This document shows positions 44,260-54,057 of a stretch of 64,000 bases of DNA, in pieces. Positions within the stretch are counted from its first letter, which is position 1; the number at the start of each line of letters is the position of its first letter. The position numbers and the translations under genes are program-made. Location of the stretch: assembly GCF_002795265.1 (NCBI RefSeq), contig NZ_CP024870.1, positions 992,001-1,056,000 of the forward strand, written 5' to 3'. Below the pieces are notes generated by a model that was not told the origin of the DNA, ran no database searches, and saw only the letters and a list, made by a program, of their open reading frames with translations. This DNA comes from Spiroplasma clarkii. Its GTDB lineage: Bacteria; Bacillota_I; Bacilli_A; Mycoplasmatales; Mycoplasmataceae.

Positions 44260-45171
44260 TTAGACATTCTTTATTTTTTTCTCAATCAATGTTTTGATAT
44301 TACTTGTGGATTCTAAAATTATTTTTGCTTGTGTTAAATCAACTTCAAACAAAAGCATCACTACTGTTAAACGAACATCTCTGGTTTCTTTTAAAATCTT
44401 TTCAATTTTTAAACTATCTAATTCATTAGTGATTAACTGAACAATATTAACTGCCCGATAAAATAATTTTTCATTGCTAATTCTTACATCAATCATTAAG
44501 TTTCCATAAGTTTTTCCTTTTTTAATCATCAATGTTGTTGAGATCATATTTAAAACTAATTTTGTAGCAGTCCCTGCCTTTAATCTTGTAGATCCTGAAA
44601 TTACTTCTGGACCAGAATTAATTTCAATAACATCATCTGCAAACTCTCTGAATTTTGAACATTTAGACATACTCAACCCAATTGCATAGGCATTTTTACT
44701 TTTGGCATATTTTAAAGCTCCAATTGAGTAAGGTGTTCTACCTGAAGCACCAATTGCAATTACAGTATCTTTTGGTGTTAAGTTATAGTCTTTTAAATCT
44801 AATTCTGCTTGATTTTCATCATCTTCAGCTGCCTCAACTGGTTTTCTTAAAGCACTTTCACCTCCAGCAATTATCCCAATGATTTCATCATGAGAATTAA
44901 ATGTTGGTAACATTTCTGAAGCATCAAGTACTCCAAGTCTTCCTGATGTCCCAGCCCCCAGATAAAAAACTCTGCCTCCAGTTTTAAAATTCTTCTGGAT
45001 CTTTTCAATGATTGCGGCAATATTTTTTATTTCAGCTTTGACTGCACAAGCCACATTGGTGTCTTCGTCATTTATTAATTCTAAAATATTTATTATTGGC
45101 ATTTGGTCAATATTTGTTGTTTTATCGTTAATTTGTTCAGTGGAAATTTTGTTTATATCTGCTTGTTTCAT
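44260..45171 (-). CDS. murQ: N-acetylmuramic acid 6-phosphate etherase, second copy
   Basis: A 303-residue full-length MurQ. GAGTSGRLGVLDASEMLPT, EAAEDDENQAE and STRLKAGTATKLVLNMIST carry the sugar-phosphate loop and catalytic Glu residues. Unlike the 16.5-kb copy it keeps the C-terminal helical domain (VRLTVVMLLFEVDLTQA). GAGGGG precedes the ATG. It lies within a lactose/cellobiose-type PTS operon, suggesting that the disaccharide imported there contains MurNAc. Confidence 0.95.
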   Translation of the reverse strand: MKQADINKISTEQINDKTTNIDQMPIINILELINDEDTNVACAVKAEIKNIAAIIEKIQKNFKTGGRVFYLGAGTSGRLGVLDASEMLPTFNSHDEIIGIIAGGESALRKPVEAAEDDENQAELDLKDYNLTPKDTVIAIGASGRTPYSIGALKYAKSKNAYAIGLSMSKCSKFREFADDVIEINSGPEVISGSTRLKAGTATKLVLNMISTTLMIKKGKTYGNLMIDVRISNEKLFYRAVNIVQLITNELDSLKIEKILKETRDVRLTVVMLLFEVDLTQAKIILESTSNIKTLIEKKIKNV

Positions 45172-45293
45172 ATTTTCCCCTCAAATAGCTTGATTCTAGT
45201 ATTTTTTAATGTTTACAATTTAATTTTTATTAGTATACTAAGTTGAAACTGTAAATTTCTTTGATTACAATTAAGCATCTTTAAATTCATTAT

Positions 45294-45602
45294 TTAAAAT
45301 AATGCTGCTCCATCATCCCCATTGTGAAATTTTCTCTGTCTCTTGTTAGAAAAAGTGTTGTAAACATACCCGACATAGACTCCAAAAGTCATGGCAACAA
45401 TTGTATTTGTTCAAATGTTTATTCCAATAAGTAGGTATAAGAGCAAACAGATTAAGATTTCTAAGACAATTCCGCAAGCTGCAAATAGTGTTAGTCTACT
45501 GCCAGCTTTGTATTTTAAAAATTTATGAAAGATTAATGTGTAAATTAAGAAAGTAATTAATCCTGCTCCAATGGCAATGGCATATCCAATTTCTTCGCTC
45601 AT
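45294..45602 (-). CDS. Small membrane protein of the PTS/murQ operon
   Basis: A 102-residue protein with three hydrophobic stretches (IGYAIAIGAGLITFLIYTL, CGIVLEILICLLLYLLIG and TIVAMTFGVYVGYVY) and a polar tail. Family not recognised. Its ATG overlaps the EIIC stop (TAATG), so it is translationally coupled to the permease and may assist it. It reads through one TGA. Confidence 0.75.
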
Positions 45603-47365
45603 TAATTTATCAGCTCCATTTTTTTCAGATAAAACTCATCTTGTAGTTCGGCACGAACTTGTCAATATTTATTTTTTAATTCTAAAATTTCCATTTTTAT
45701 ATTTTCAACCTGTTGTTTGTCTTGTTGTGATTTTAAAAGTTGATTCTTAGTTTCAAGATCTGTTTTAAAACCATTAACAATTTTAAGTTTATCTTCTTTG
45801 TATGTTGAATTTAATTGTGCAAAAGCAGATTTGAATTCAGCTTTTTGAGTTTTAATTTTATTTTTTTCTGCTTCAAAGTTTGATTGTTTTAAAATATTTT
45901 GGTTCTCTTTGTACTGTAATTTTGCTTGAATTTTTTCTTCTTTGGCTTGTTTAATTAGCTCATGATTTAATGATTTTTTACTAAAAACTGTGTACCAAAC
46001 ACTTTGAACAAAGTTATATGGTTCAAAAGCACTTTGATCATTTGCTAATAATTTTTCTTCTTTTAAAATTTGTTTGTCATAAGCAATTAAGAATGGTGCA
46101 TAAACCACTGTGGAAACAATAATTGTGGAAACTGCAGGTACCCATCCAAATGGATTTACCCCACTTGATAACACAGCCCCAATTGGTCCAGGTAAAGTTC
46201 ATGGAGCTAAAGCAACTCATTGAATTGCAAAGATTTTAACTCATAAAGCATTAACTAAAATTGCAATTTGGGGTACAAAAATAAATGGTAAGATTAAGTA
46301 TAAGTTCAACATAATTGGCATTCCAAAAATTACTGGTTCATTAATGTTGAAAATACCTGGAATTGCACTTGTTTTGGCAATTGATTTTACTTGTTTTGAT
46401 TTTGCTAAAAGTAAGGCTGCAATAATTAATCCTAATGTAGCACCACTACCTCCAACTCAAACCCCTCATTGCATAAATTGTTCTGGATATCTGTAAGGAA
46501 TTTCAGATCCATTTAAGAAAGCGTCAGCATTTGCTTCAATAGCTTGAGTTCAAAATGGTCTCATAATTGAACCCACTAAACTAGCTCCACTTAGTCCAAA
46601 AATCCAAAAGAAAGTAATTAGCAAGGCAATCACCATTGTTCCTCCAAGGGTGTCATTTAACACAGATTGTAATGGTGAAAGGATTTTTCCCATATCATTG
46701 ATAAAGTCAAATCCAACAATAAATCTTAATGTCATAACAATTAGTGCATAAATTGCTAGTGGGATTAAAATAATAAATGAATTAGCAACAGCTGCTGGCA
46801 CTTGTCTTGGCATTCTTAAAGTAATATTGTATTTTTTACATAATCTGTAAAATTCAAAAATTAATATTCCTGAAATAATTGCTACAAACAATCCATTTGA
46901 ACCTAAGGCTCCAATTTTGATTGTGTTTGTGGCCACATCAACTCCAACTCACATCATAAATCCAATTAATGATAGAACTCCTGAAGTGGTTGGATCCATT
47001 TTATATGATTTTGCTAATTCTGATCCAATACAAAATGAAGTAACAACTGCAAGTAGCCCCATAGTCATTCTGTAAACTTGTAAAAAAGCTGTATTTAATT
47101 TTGCTGGCATAATACTTCCCAAAGTGTCTCCATCTTTAAGACCTATTGGGAAATTTAATAAAATTAAGAATAAGGCACCAATAATAATTAGTGGAATGTT
47201 AGCAACAACAGCATTTCTAATAGCCACCAAGTGTCTTTGATTGGCAAAGCGATTCATTTTAGGAACCACACTGTTGTTAATGTAACCATTCATTACTCTT
47301 TGTTTGTTTTTTGAAATCTCAACTTGAAGTTGATCTTTTTGAGAATTATTTAAATCTGATTTCAT
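45602..47365 (-). CDS. PTS lactose/cellobiose-type EIIC with coiled-coil tail
   Basis: A 587-residue permease. HLVAIRNAVVANIPLIIIGA and GIFNINEPVIFGMPI (the conserved EIIC substrate loop) identify the CelB/LicC group. After the usual end near residue 430, about 140 extra residues form a charged Lys/Glu/Gln-rich coiled coil without membrane segments, ending at 45602. Such a tail is not typical of the family. The ribosome site is GGAG before the ATG at 47365. Likely substrate: a MurNAc-containing disaccharide, by context. Confidence 0.85.
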
Positions 47366-47459
47366 TTTTCTCCTTTTTTATATGTAAAATTTTAATAATT
47401 TATAATTGTTTAATAATCTACATAGCCATTTTGCTGTAAAAAATTAGCTTATGAAACTA

Positions 47460-47771
47460 TTACTGGTTTAAAACTTTAATAACCTCGTCTCATAATTCCT
47501 TAGCTTTATTTGGGTAATATAAATTTGGTGGAATTTGTAAACTAACAATTTGTTTTTCATCACAAATTTTTTTGATTTCAGGATAGCGAAATCTAATTTG
47601 AGGTGAAACTAAGATGACAGCATAACTGTCAAATTCATCTGGATTAAATCCCCCGGCAGCAATTCCCATGGCACTTCATTTATACCCTTCTTTAATTGAA
47701 AAGTTATCTAAGGCCTGGGCTACTGCAGTTGATGAAAATCCACCTGAACAACAAAGTAAAGCTTTTTTCAT
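47460..47771 (-). CDS. PTS lactose/cellobiose-type EIIB
   Basis: A 103-residue cytosolic EIIB beginning MKKALLCCSGGFSSTAVAQ. The phosphocysteine is Cys8 in C-x-x-G-x-S. MGIAAGG and VILVSPQIRFRYPEIKK fit the LacB/CelA family. AGGAGACATAGAT precedes the ATG. It is the first PTS subunit after the RpiR regulator; a palindrome about 90 bases upstream could be the operator. Confidence 0.85.
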
Positions 47772-47857
47772 ATCTATGTCTCCTTTCGCTATTATAATAA
47801 TTTATTTATTTGCAACAATGTAAAAAACCATTGATTCTATAACCAATTTTAAAAAAC

Positions 47858-47869
47858 GAAACTAGTTTC
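47858..47869 (-). promoter_or_regulatory. Palindrome GAAACTAGTTTC, candidate operator
   Basis: A perfect 12-base palindrome just downstream of the rpiR stop and upstream of the EIIB gene. The core AAACTAGTTT recurs upstream of rpiR itself at 48677-48688. Confidence 0.5.
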
Positions 47870-47871
47870 AA

Positions 47872-48645
47872 CTAATAGGAATTTGAAAATATTATTTTTT
47901 GATACTTTTCTGGATCTGATTCATAAATACACAGTGATAATTTTAAAATTACATAAAAAATTGTGATTCGAGCTTCAATGGAAATAACTCTTGCTAAACC
48001 TTCTTTACTATCAATTCTTAACACCAAATCTGAGAGTTCAAACAAATCGCTATCATAATTTCGAGTGATTGCCATGATTTTCACTTCATTTTTATGAGCA
48101 GATTTAACTATTTTTAATACCTCTTTGGTGTTTCCTGTATATGAAATTGCAATTATTAAGTCATTTTGATTTAATTTTTTTGAATAAACATATGAATAAT
48201 GTTGATCAGTTTCAAAAAAAACATCAAAACCAAATCGCAATAGTCGATTGCGCAGTTCAAGAGCTGCTGGAACATTTCCTCCAATTGAAACAATCATAAT
48301 TTTTTGGGAATTTTTAATTAATTGAGTTGCCTGGTCATAATCAGTTGCAGACACTAAATTATCAGTGCTTTCTAAAGAAGCAATGACATTTTTATTTAAA
48401 TTGGAACTTAATTTTTCATCGTTGTCAATATTGTTAAGTTCATTCATTAAAATGAACTTAAATTCTCGAAACCCCTCTCACCCATTTTGCTTGAAATAGC
48501 GAGTAATGGTTGATTTACTTACAAAACATTTGGCAGCAATTTCATTTATCTCTAAACTTTTACTCTTTAAATTATCAAAAATATAATCTATAAATGGTTC
48601 TTCAGCTTTTTTTTGTAATAAAAATTGGTATGCACTTTTTTTCAC
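47872..48645 (-). CDS. RpiR-family regulator of the PTS/murQ2 operon
   Basis: A 257-residue regulator with N-terminal helix-turn-helix (INEIAAKCFVSKSTITRYFK) and C-terminal SIS domain (MIVSIGGNVPAALELRNRLL, IAISYTGNTKEVLK). The GTG at 48645 follows AGGAG. The upstream region is shared with the divergent mupG/anmK genes. It probably senses an amino-sugar phosphate and controls both directions through the AAACTAGTTT sites. Confidence 0.85.
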
Positions 48646-48676
48646 AAGTTTTCTCCTTTACGAAAAATTAAATCCC

Positions 48677-48688
48677 AAAACTAGTTTT
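48677..48688. promoter_or_regulatory. Palindrome AAAACTAGTTTT, candidate operator
   Basis: A perfect 12-base palindrome in the divergent region between the RpiR gene and the mupG/anmK genes, sharing the core AAACTAGTTT with 47858-47869. Confidence 0.5.
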
Positions 48689-48774
48689 ATTTTATTAAAT
48701 TACTTGCAACTATTCAACTAAAAACCCTTAACAATTTATTTTATATTAAGATTTTTTCAATAGAAAGGACTGAT

Positions 48775-49890
48775 ATTATCAGAAAACTAGGAATTGCAGT
48801 TTATCCAGAAAAAATGGATCTGGAAGACATGAAAAAATATATAACAACAGCAAAAGCCAACAATTTCAAAATAGTTTGAACAGCACTTTTACAGCTAGAT
48901 GAACATGAACTTGCTAGCAAAACTGGGACAATTCAAAAATATAAAGAAATCTTAAAGTTTTCAAAAGAAAATGATATGATTAACATCATTGATGTCAATC
49001 AAAGAATTTTAAATGCTATTAATTTTGATGGTGATTTTAAATTTTTTGCTGAATTAAATATTGATGTTGTCAGATTTGACTCACCAATGAGTCCACAACA
49101 ATTAGCAAACTTAACCTTTAATGATTATGGCATTAAAATTGAGTTAAACATGGATAACAATGATTATCTGTTAGATGAAACTTTACATTATGGAGGAATT
49201 AAGGATAACATTTTAGGAAGTCATAACTTTTATCCACAAAAATATTGTGGAATAAGTAAGGCCTTTTATCAAACAACTTCTAAAAAATTTAAAAATCTCG
49301 GTATTGAAACAAGTGCTTTTGTTTCAACAAAAAATCCAAAAAGGATTGCCAACTGAGATGTTGACGATTTTTGTTGCACTTTAGAAGATCTTAGGGGCTT
49401 AAATTTAATTTCTCAAGTCAATTACTTATGGAGCAGTAACTTAACAGATAATGTTATCATTTGTAATGCTTATGCCTCTAATAAAGAATTAGAAGCACTA
49501 GGAAAATTAAATCCCTACTATGTTAATTTACAAGTTGTTCTGCAAACAAATATTTCCGACATTGAAAAGACAATCATTTTTGATGAAGAACATTTTCGAA
49601 GAGCAGACATTAACCCCTATTTTATTCGATCAACCCAAAGCAGAGTTAAGTATAAAAGCAAAGCCTTTCCACCCAACCAGACAAAACAAAGTTATGAAAT
49701 TGGAGATGTTTTGATTGGAAATGATGATTTCTCACTTTACAAAGGTGAATTGCAGTTAGCAATTGCTAAATCAGAAGCTGATGCTCGTAAAAACTTAGTT
49801 GCTCAAGTAATTGTTGATGACTTACTTTCTCTTGAAAACATCAATTCATACACAAAGTTTAAATTTATTTTGGCTGATGAAATGCATTAG
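48775..49890 (+). CDS. DUF871/MupG-like 6-phospho-muramidase, third copy
   Basis: A 371-residue protein: RKLGIAVYPEKMDLEDM, SHNFYPQKYCGISKAFY and PYFIRSTQSRVKY are DUF871/MupG landmarks. Alignment with its paralogue places the first residue at ATT (48775), directly after AGAAAGGACTGAT. No ATG, GTG or TTG fits at that point; the next ATG in frame is 13 codons later, inside the conserved first strand. Translation from ATT, or a lost start codon, must be considered. It overlaps anmK by 14 bases, forming a mupG-anmK unit divergent from the RpiR regulator. Confidence 0.75.
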
Positions 49891-51010
49891 TTTAATGTCG
49901 GGAACATCACTTGATGGCATTGATGGTTTATTATGTGATGTTACTTTTGAAAACAATAATTTTAAAATTAAAGAATTAGACTTTGTAAATATTGAATATC
50001 CTAAAAAATTAAAAGAGAAATTGTTAAAAAATATAAATGTTTTAACTAGTAGAGTTGATGAAATTTGTGAACTGAACTTTGAACTTGCAAATCTTGCTAC
50101 TGAACTAGTGACAATTATTTTACAAAAAAGTAAACTAAGTTCTCAACAAATTGATTATATTGCAATGCATGGTCAAACAATGTACCATATTCCACCAAAC
50201 AATCAATTCAATCAAACTCCTTCAACTTTACAAATTGCAGATCCTTGTGTGGTATCTACAAAAACTAAAATTAAAGTAGTCAATAATTTTCGAAGTGCAG
50301 ATATTGCTAATGGCGGTCAAGGTGCACCACTTGTTCCAATTGCTGATCATTTCTTATTTAGAGATAAAAATAAACTAAGAATTATGGTAAATATTGGGGG
50401 CATTTCAAACTTTTCAGTCCTTGATCCAAATCTAAGCTATTGCTTTGGTTATGATGTTGGTCCCGGAAATGTTCTTATTGACTTAATTGCAAATCAATAT
50501 CTTCAACTAGAATTTGACCCTGGAGGTCAAAATGCAGCAAAAGGAACTCTTGATGAAAAGGTTTTTAAAAAAATTATTGAACATGACTTTTTTCAACAGG
50601 CTGCTCCTAAATCTACAGGGAGAGAACTATTTAATTTAGAATTTATTAATCAATATTTTGATTTAAAATCTCAAAAAGTTGTAGATATCTTAAACACTTG
50701 TACACAAGTCACGGCAGCCGTGATTGCAACTGAAGCACTTAAATTTTATAACACTAAATTTCAATGCGAATTAATTATTTGTGGTGGAGGTGCTTATAAT
50801 GCTTTCTTAGTCAAACAAATCGAAGAAAGATTAAATAACAAGTTTATTGTAAAAACTCTTGAAGAAATTGGTTTTAATGCAAAATCAAAAGAATGTGTAG
50901 CTTTTGCTATTCTTGGCTATTTATCAATAAATGATATTAAAATTAATATCAAAAAAACTACTGGTGGAATTGGAGCTGTAGTGTTAGGTTCAATTTCTAA
51001 AAATTATTAA
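49877..51010 (+). CDS. anmK: Anhydro-N-acetylmuramic acid kinase
   Basis: A 377-residue kinase. MSGTSLDGIDGLLCDV at the start is the phosphate-binding signature; IAMHGQTMYH, NIGGISNFSVL, GYDVGPGNVLID and CGGGAYN are all diagnostic of AnmK. It converts 1,6-anhydro-MurNAc and ATP to MurNAc-6-P, the substrate of MurQ. The ATG at 49877 lies inside the end of the mupG-like gene, so translation is coupled. Anhydro-MurNAc is made only from peptidoglycan by lytic transglycosylases, so the sugar must come from other bacteria. Confidence 0.95.
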   Translation: MKCISLMSGTSLDGIDGLLCDVTFENNNFKIKELDFVNIEYPKKLKEKLLKNINVLTSRVDEICELNFELANLATELVTIILQKSKLSSQQIDYIAMHGQTMYHIPPNNQFNQTPSTLQIADPCVVSTKTKIKVVNNFRSADIANGGQGAPLVPIADHFLFRDKNKLRIMVNIGGISNFSVLDPNLSYCFGYDVGPGNVLIDLIANQYLQLEFDPGGQNAAKGTLDEKVFKKIIEHDFFQQAAPKSTGRELFNLEFINQYFDLKSQKVVDILNTCTQVTAAVIATEALKFYNTKFQCELIICGGGAYNAFLVKQIEERLNNKFIVKTLEEIGFNAKSKECVAFAILGYLSINDIKINIKKTTGGIGAVVLGSISKNY

Positions 51011-51027
51011 TTGTCTAATTTGTAAAC

Positions 51028-51054
51028 AAAAAGACCTACTAAGTAGGTCTTTTT
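51028..51054. terminator. Bidirectional terminator between anmK and ulaF
   Basis: AAAAAGACCTACT and AGTAGGTCTTTTT form a 13-bp stem with A and T runs on the two sides, serving both converging genes. Confidence 0.9.
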
Positions 51055-51061
51055 AATTTGA

Positions 51062-51754
51062 CTATTGTCCATAATATGAATCTTTACCATGCTTGCGAAA
51101 ATAATGCTTATCAAGTAATTCTTGTTTGACATTATTTTTATAACCATTTAACAAATAAGATTGAAAAGTCATTTGCCCAACCGTTTCTAACACTTTGGCA
51201 TATTCAACAGCTTTATATGGTGATTCTCCAAAAGTAAATGGTCCATGATTATTAACTAGAATGGCCGGCATTGCTTGAGGATCAAGATTTCTTTCTGCAA
51301 AAGTCGCTGCAATCAAAACTCCTGTTTCATATTCATAGTTATCTTTAATTTTTTGCATATCAAGGTGTTTTGTACAAGGTACTGGGCCATAAAAATTATC
51401 AGCATGAGTAGTACCTTGGGCTGGTAAATCAACCCCAGCCTGACACCAAGAAGTTGCATAGATTGAATGAGTGTGACAAATACCTTGTAAAAAGCGATAT
51501 TTGTTATACAAGTAAATATGAGTGGGAGCATCTGTTGAAGGTTTTAATTTACCTTCAACCACTTGATAGTTTAGATCCATCACAACCATATCTGCTGGAG
51601 TCAGTTTTTCATAACTTACCCCGCTTGGTTTTATTACCATTAAGCCTGATTCTCAATCCATTCCTGAAACATTACCTCAAGTAAAAGTCACTAAATTTAG
51701 TTTTTCTAAGAGCATGTTTGCTTCATAAACTTCTTGTTTTAACTTTTCTAACAC
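51062..51754 (-). CDS. ulaF: L-ribulose-5-phosphate 4-epimerase
   Basis: A 230-residue class II aldolase-type epimerase, the normal length for UlaF/AraD. GNVSGMD and KPSGVSYEKLTP bind the sugar phosphate; CHTHSIYATSW supplies zinc-binding His residues; LVNNHGPFTFG is the C-terminal signature. It makes D-xylulose-5-P, the end product of ascorbate use. The GTG at 51754 overlaps the ulaE stop and follows AGGGTGAG. It is the last gene of the ula operon. Confidence 0.93.
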
Positions 51755-52623
51755 AGTTCTCACCCTGCCTTTTCAAACAAATTCAAAACATAGTTTTTGG
51801 CTTTTTTTAATCTTTCTACAGGTCTGTCAAAATCTTCATACCAAGCTTCAATGACAAAACTACCTTGATAACCTGCACTCTTTAAATACTCAAAGATTTT
51901 TAAGAAATCTACACATCCTGCCCCAAATTCAACATTTTTAAATTTACCTGGAAAAGAATTAGTAACTGGCAAAGTATCTTTAATGTGTAGTGCCACAGTG
52001 TCATGAAAACCACTTGATAACTCACTTAAATAAGTTTGTTGATGTCATGCTGCTAAATTCCCTAAATCTGGGTAAACGCTCAATCAAGGAGAAGGACAGG
52101 CTTTTTTAACTGCTAAATACTTGGTTAAAGAATTAATGAATTCATCATCCATAATTTCAATTGATAAACCTACAGCATAGCGATTTGCCATTTGTAACCC
52201 TGCTTGAAGATTTTCTAAAAATCAAGCTTGGGTCTCTGCATCTTTTGCTTCATAATAAACATCATAACCTGCTAGTTGAATTATTCGCACATTCAACTTA
52301 AATGCCAATTGAATACATTTTTCTAAAAGTTGTAGTGATTTTTGACGAGTTGCAAGGTCATGACTACCCATTGGGTAGCGACGTTGTCCTGAAAAACAGA
52401 TTGAGCGGATAAAGACTTGATGTTTTTGAGAAAGTTTTAAAATCTCTTGGATTTGCTCCTCACTTCAATCTAATCTTTGCAAACGAGTATCACTTTCATC
52501 AATTGACATTTCAATAAAGTCAAACCCCAGTTGAGCTGCAGTTTTAAATTTTTCAGCTCAATTCTCACCTGGAGGCAAAGCTTTTTCATAAACCCCTAAA
52601 AAATTCTGAGGGAAATTACGCAT
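51748..52623 (-). CDS. ulaE: L-xylulose-5-phosphate 3-epimerase
   Basis: A 291-residue TIM-barrel enzyme. FIEMSIDESDTRLQRLDW, IRSICFSGQRRYPMGS, IIQLAGYDVYY and NVEFGAGCVDF match UlaE/SgaU, including the metal-binding Glu/Asp/His set. It converts L-xylulose-5-P to L-ribulose-5-P. The ATG at 52623 overlaps the ulaD stop by 8 bases. Codons TGA (Trp) occur at 51760 and elsewhere. Confidence 0.92.
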
Positions 52624-53272
52624 TTTCTCATTTCCTTGCTAATTGTTTTTGAAAACTTTCAGCTGCTTGTTGGGGATCTGCTGCATCTCGAATTGAACGC
52701 CCAGCAATAATAATATAAATTGGTAAGTGTTTAAACAGATCTAAGTCTGCTTCAGTGATACCCCCAGTGATAGTAACTTTAAAGCCCATATCACAAAGTT
52801 TAGTAATTTTGGTAATATCTGCTGCTCCTCACCCGACTCCAGCTGCTTGAGCATCTCTTGAACGGTGGTAAACCACTTGTTCAATTCCAGCAGCTTTTCA
52901 AGCTGCTGCTTGTTGAAAATCTCAAGTTCCAGTTAATTCAATTTGTACATCTCCTTGATAAGTTTTTGCAACTTCCAGTGCACCAGTGACTGTTGGTAAA
53001 TCAGCACAACAAATCACAGTTGTTAGATGAGCACCCACTTCAAAGAACATTTTTGAGACAATTTGTCCAGCATCAGCAATTTTTGCGTCTGCTAAAATGA
53101 TTTTATTTGGATACTTATCTTTAATAATTTTGACAGCAATTTTGCCTTCAGCCAGCAGTAAGATTGTCCCAATCTCAATGATATCAACCTTTTCTCCAAC
53201 ACTAGCTAGAGTTTTTAAAGCATCTGGTAATGATAAATTATCTAAAGCTACCTGTAATAATGGTTTTTTCAT
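52616..53272 (-). CDS. ulaD: 3-keto-L-gulonate-6-phosphate decarboxylase
   Basis: A 218-residue OMP-decarboxylase-fold protein. [10 protein letters not shown] gives the D-x-K-x-x-D active-site motif; [12 protein letters not shown] and TITGGI complete the phosphate site. It decarboxylates 3-keto-L-gulonate-6-P to L-xylulose-5-P. It reads through TGA at 52922. It sits between the EIIA and UlaE genes. Confidence 0.93.
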
Positions 53273-53285
53273 GTTTTAACCTCCT

Positions 53286-53759
53286 TTATTTTAGATACTT
53301 AAAGTAATCAATTGCTTTTATAATTTGAATAATTTCATCAACGGATTGAGCTTGGGCACATTTTTCAACAACTTCTTGATTTTCAAAGATTGCTACAATT
53401 TGGGGTAAAGCAACTTCTAGGTGAACTTCACTATTTTTAGCTGCAAACCCAATTAAGACTGAAACTTTATGAGTGTCAAAGTAAACTGGTTCTTTTAAGG
53501 TTAGTAAACTAAATCCATCTCCCAATGCTCCTGCTTTTGAATCAGCATGAGGCATAGCAAGGTTTGGACAAATTAAGTAGTAAGGACCATGAGCATTGGT
53601 GTTATCAATGACCCCTTGAACATAACTTGGTTTAACTATTTGGTTTTTTATTAATGGTTCAAAACAAAGTTGGACTGCAGCAATTCAATCTTTACAAGTT
53701 TGTTGCACCACAATTGATGCATTTGCAATTAATGATTGTAAAAAATCTAATTGTGCCAT
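53286..53759 (-). CDS. ulaC: PTS ascorbate-type EIIA
   Basis: A 157-residue PTS_IIA type 2 protein with the phosphorylated His at residue 71 in NLAMPHADSK. It donates phosphate to UlaB. The ATG at 53759 overlaps the ulaB stop (TAATG). It is a paralogue of the EIIA at 12.7 kb. Confidence 0.9.
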
Positions 53760-54037
53760 TATATGTTAAATGCTTGTTTTAATCCAATTTCAATTTGAGC
53801 TTCGTCCATTAAGTTTTCTAAACCAACCACAAAAGCAGAACAGTCATCTAAATCTTCTTCTAAGTAAGTTGAACATAACACCACATCATAGTTATCTGCA
53901 ATCCCTTTGGCTTCACCAATTGAAGAGGTATCAACTTTACCATCAATGCCTAATTTTTCTAAAACTTTTTCAACTTTTATCTTGATCATCAGCGAACTGC
54001 CCATTCCATTACCGCAAGCACATAATATTTTTTTCAT
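53759..54037 (-). CDS. ulaB: PTS ascorbate-type EIIB
   Basis: A 92-residue EIIB beginning MKKILCACGNGMGSSLM, with the phosphocysteine at residue 8. AAAGGTGAAAAAT precedes the ATG at 54037. It overlaps ulaC, and follows ulaA by 20 bases. It phosphorylates ascorbate during transport. Confidence 0.9.
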   Translation of the reverse strand: MKKILCACGNGMGSSLMIKIKVEKVLEKLGIDGKVDTSSIGEAKGIADNYDVVLCSTYLEEDLDDCSAFVVGLENLMDEAQIEIGLKQAFNI

Positions 54038-54057
54038 ATTTTTCACCTTTTTTTCTA

